NCBI GenBank assembly: GCA_964634615.1
Contig: CAZWLQ010000005.1
Coordinates: 1-40,527 of the forward strand
From: EsbW-18 sp964634615
GTDB taxonomy: Bacteria > Patescibacteriota > Minisyncoccia > Phycocordibacterales > EsbW-18
Reading direction: 5' to 3'
DNA: 40,527 bases
Shown here one piece after another: positions 38,546 to 40,527 of this stretch. Every line of letters starts with the position of its first letter. Positions within the stretch are counted from its first letter, which is position 1. The notes beneath the pieces were generated by a model. The model was not told the origin of the DNA. It made no database searches and saw nothing but the letters and a program-made list of their open reading frames with translations. The translations under genes were made by a program, and so were the position numbers.

Positions 38546-39592
38546 TCAAAAAGAAGACAGGACTCTCACAATCCCCTTCTCCGCATCCACCTCGACCATG
38601 TCGCCATCTTTGAGTACCTGCGTTGCGATTTTTGTACCGATAACACAAGGCTTTTTGAGTTCACGCGCGATTATTGCTGCGTGACATGTAATCCCTCCTT
38701 CATCCGTCACAAAACCCGCAGCACGCTCCATTGCAGGAAGAAAGTCGGGCGTCGTCATGGAGGCGACTAAAATATCCCCGGGAAGAACTTCTGCTCCCTG
38801 TCGCCATTCAAAAAGCACTTTTACTCGGCCCTGAACCACACCTTTTGATGCAGCGAAACCCTTCAAGATAGTTACATCTTCCTGTATAGATTCTCCCGCA
38901 AAAACAATGTTGTGTGTGCGTGCACAGTCGTCAATGGTTTCGGTTTTTACCTTTCCCCTAGAGTAACAATAACCCTTTTGTCTTTCTTTGTAGTCATCCA
39001 CTGACAAAAATGTCTTATTGATGACTTCGTCATACGAGACAACATCGTAGACGCTCTTTAATTCGTCAGGAAGAGTGCGTATAAAAAGCTCTTCAAATCT
39101 TGCACCTGCTTGATAGATCACCGTGTCTGTGCGCGTGCGAAGCTCAAGAGCTTTTTTCTGCATGTCGTCACTGATAACACCTTTGGCAAGACCTCCTAAC
39201 ACGTTCATGACCGTTAGGTACGGCCAAAAACTAACAATTGCATCGAATAATTCCTGAATGTTCGTTGTTGGCGAGTTGGTAAGCCTAAGAAGTGCCACCA
39301 CTTTCTCTTCATACATATTTCTATCCTCATCAAAGTCTTCCTTGTTGTCATTAAAGGATGCCGCTAATGAACGCGGGTCTTGTTGCACGTCAGAAAAATC
39401 ATAATAAACCGCTGTGCCACAGCCAGAGCGGTAGACGAAGAGTGGCTCAAAAAAGGCCGCGCCTTGTGTAAGCTTTTCAATACCGTACCGCTCTCCTCGA
39501 TACCAATACTCACAAGCAGCAAGCGTAAGCGAGCGGTTCATCACCTTTCGATATTCGTGAGCAATGAGGTTGTTACTCTGGCATGAGCCCAT
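38546..39592 (-). CDS. PEP-utiliser swivel-domain protein lacking kinase domain
   Basis: 348 aa. The C-terminal ~85 residues are a complete PEP-utilising mobile (phosphohistidine swivel) domain: SKGVVQGRVKVLF, GDILVASMTTPDFLPAMERAAG and the His motif GGITCHAAIIARELKKPCVIGT. The N-terminal ~250 residues are helical (EYWYRGERYGIEKLT, EKVVALLRLTN) and correspond to no ATP-grasp or PEP-binding domain that I can identify. It may be a phosphocarrier or a regulatory module. It is coupled to the gene at 39596-40489, whose stop lies 3 bp upstream of this start. Confidence 0.78.
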   Translation of the reverse strand: MGSCQSNNLIAHEYRKVMNRSLTLAACEYWYRGERYGIEKLTQGAAFFEPLFVYRSGCGTAVYYDFSDVQQDPRSLAASFNDNKEDFDEDRNMYEEKVVALLRLTNSPTTNIQELFDAIVSFWPYLTVMNVLGGLAKGVISDDMQKKALELRTRTDTVIYQAGARFEELFIRTLPDELKSVYDVVSYDEVINKTFLSVDDYKERQKGYCYSRGKVKTETIDDCARTHNIVFAGESIQEDVTILKGFAASKGVVQGRVKVLFEWRQGAEVLPGDILVASMTTPDFLPAMERAAGFVTDEGGITCHAAIIARELKKPCVIGTKIATQVLKDGDMVEVDAEKGIVRVLSSF

Positions 39593-39595
39593 GGC

Positions 39596-40489
39596 TTAGT
39601 TTTCTTCTGAAATCTGTTCGATGAGTTCGGGAGGAACATCCTCTTCGAATACAAATGACTCTTCGGGGTTTTCTGATTCTTTCTTATACGAGATATGGAT
39701 TTTCATCTCACCGTTCTTTTCCATAAGAACATTCGCCTCAAAACCTTCAGCAAAACCAAACCCTTGATTCTTAAGCGCAGCTACAAAACGATCACGCTCT
39801 TGAGTTCCCCTCGTAAGCTCAATCACCTTTGCCAAAAAGGCCTCCTGAACACCTTGGTGTGTTCCGAAGAAGCGCTTGAGCTCTGGCGCATATGAATCGC
39901 TTTTTTCCCGGACAATCTTGTCCCAGCGTGGTGCAATGTCAATATACTTTTTAATGATGGAAGCAACAGCTTGTATGTGCCGCGTGTAGGTTGAACTTTC
40001 AAAATCCCCCGATTCTTTTGCCAGTTGATCGCTGTCTTCAACCAGAAACTTCAGGTACCTCCCCCCGAGAAATGCTTCCATTGCCTTTTTACCGTACGCA
40101 CTCTCCTCATCAAGAATAAAATCGAGTCTTGGATCAATACCAATCTTTGTTCCAACACGAAGACCTTGGTCAATTTTTTCTTTCAACTCTTCAAATGATT
40201 CTTCTCCGGTTATATCCTCCAGGCCTCCCGCCATCACATACCCAGCAGTTTGCTGCGTCCTCTTGCGTGGTGAACCAAAAACGATTGATTGTTCTATGTT
40301 GGTGTCTCGCGCTTTTTCTTTTGCATGAAGTCTTCCTTCGAGAGTAAGGAGGATGTCGTTATCTGATTTTTCTTCGCCTTTTTCTTTTTGATCATGGCGG
40401 AAGAATCGAAGATCAATTTGCGAGGAAATGCCCTCTCGGGATTCAGGACTTGTATCTTTTTCGATCTTTTTTTCAAAATTCATATTCAT
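39596..40489 (-). CDS. Histidine-phosphatase-superfamily-like protein
   Basis: 297 aa if started at the ATG at 40489 (or 295 from 40483); the frame stays open to the window end, so a longer form cannot be excluded. The N-terminal DLRFFRHDQKE takes the place of the xRHG motif, followed by LTLEGRLHAKEKA. FGSPRKRTQQTAGY is the family's SP-x2-R-x3-TA segment, and the second His is in FFGTHQGVQEAF. The canonical Gly after RH is Asp, so activity may be changed. The C-terminal ~60 residues form a beta-rich add-on. Substrate unknown. Confidence 0.72.
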   Translation of the reverse strand: MNMNFEKKIEKDTSPESREGISSQIDLRFFRHDQKEKGEEKSDNDILLTLEGRLHAKEKARDTNIEQSIVFGSPRKRTQQTAGYVMAGGLEDITGEESFEELKEKIDQGLRVGTKIGIDPRLDFILDEESAYGKKAMEAFLGGRYLKFLVEDSDQLAKESGDFESSTYTRHIQAVASIIKKYIDIAPRWDKIVREKSDSYAPELKRFFGTHQGVQEAFLAKVIELTRGTQERDRFVAALKNQGFGFAEGFEANVLMEKNGEMKIHISYKKESENPEESFVFEEDVPPELIEQISEEN

Positions 40490-40527
40490 GACAATTCTGT
40501 TTTTAAGAAATAATCCGCACAACACCC

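Overview
The window looks like a chromosomal segment of a Patescibacteria/CPR bacterium of the Parcubacteria type. Reasons are the compact one-copy housekeeping genes, tRNA genes without an encoded CCA, a PilN/O/P-B-T-C-D type IV pilus cluster with no visible secretin, SIMPL, HTH and histidine-phosphatase-like proteins of the kind common in that group, and almost no Shine-Dalgarno (SD) sequences on conserved genes. I cannot place it more finely from sequence reading alone.

Layout. 1-2505: the 3' part of tRNA-Asp, a SIMPL-domain protein, two divergent small orphan genes, and an initiator-type tRNA. Related ~57-bp cores sit beside both tRNAs, each ending in a copy of the neighbouring tRNA 3' end. 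2546-7686: rmuC, yqeY, an overlooked 51-aa membrane peptide, a large secreted acidic peptidoglycan-binding surface protein with a structured 5' leader, and a winged-helix protein. 7877-12832: ftsK, a membrane-anchored partner, recA, an orphan and efp. 12937-18129 (minus strand): rpsF-ssb-rpsR, tatD, an orphan, and an AI-2E-type permease with metG. 18183-23322: a DUF11-like surface protein, a zinc-ribbon orphan, a membrane protein with a HEPN-like tail, and gatC-gatA. 23421-27675: four orphans and ligA. Two of the orphans are a tandem duplication of a whole transcription unit, with a covarying RNA leader. 27735-38422 (minus strand): a type IV pilus cluster running pilN-O-P-B-T-microprotein-C-A-D and then four minor prepilins, the last carrying an inserted LamG domain. 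38546-40489: a kinase-less PEP-utiliser swivel protein and a histidine-phosphatase-like protein.

Two styles of gene start coexist. Many conserved genes have a -10 box only 6-10 nt before the start codon, which implies leaderless mRNAs. The short orphans have SD sequences, and most also have a clear -35/-10 promoter further upstream and their own terminator. The orphans sit one or two at a time between conserved units, which suggests self-contained gene cassettes.

The strongest candidate for something undescribed is the duplicated unit at 23774-25312. Its leaders share a promoter, a hairpin whose stem covaries between copies at identical spacing, and a 26-bp block that forms two mutually exclusive hairpins directly before the SD.
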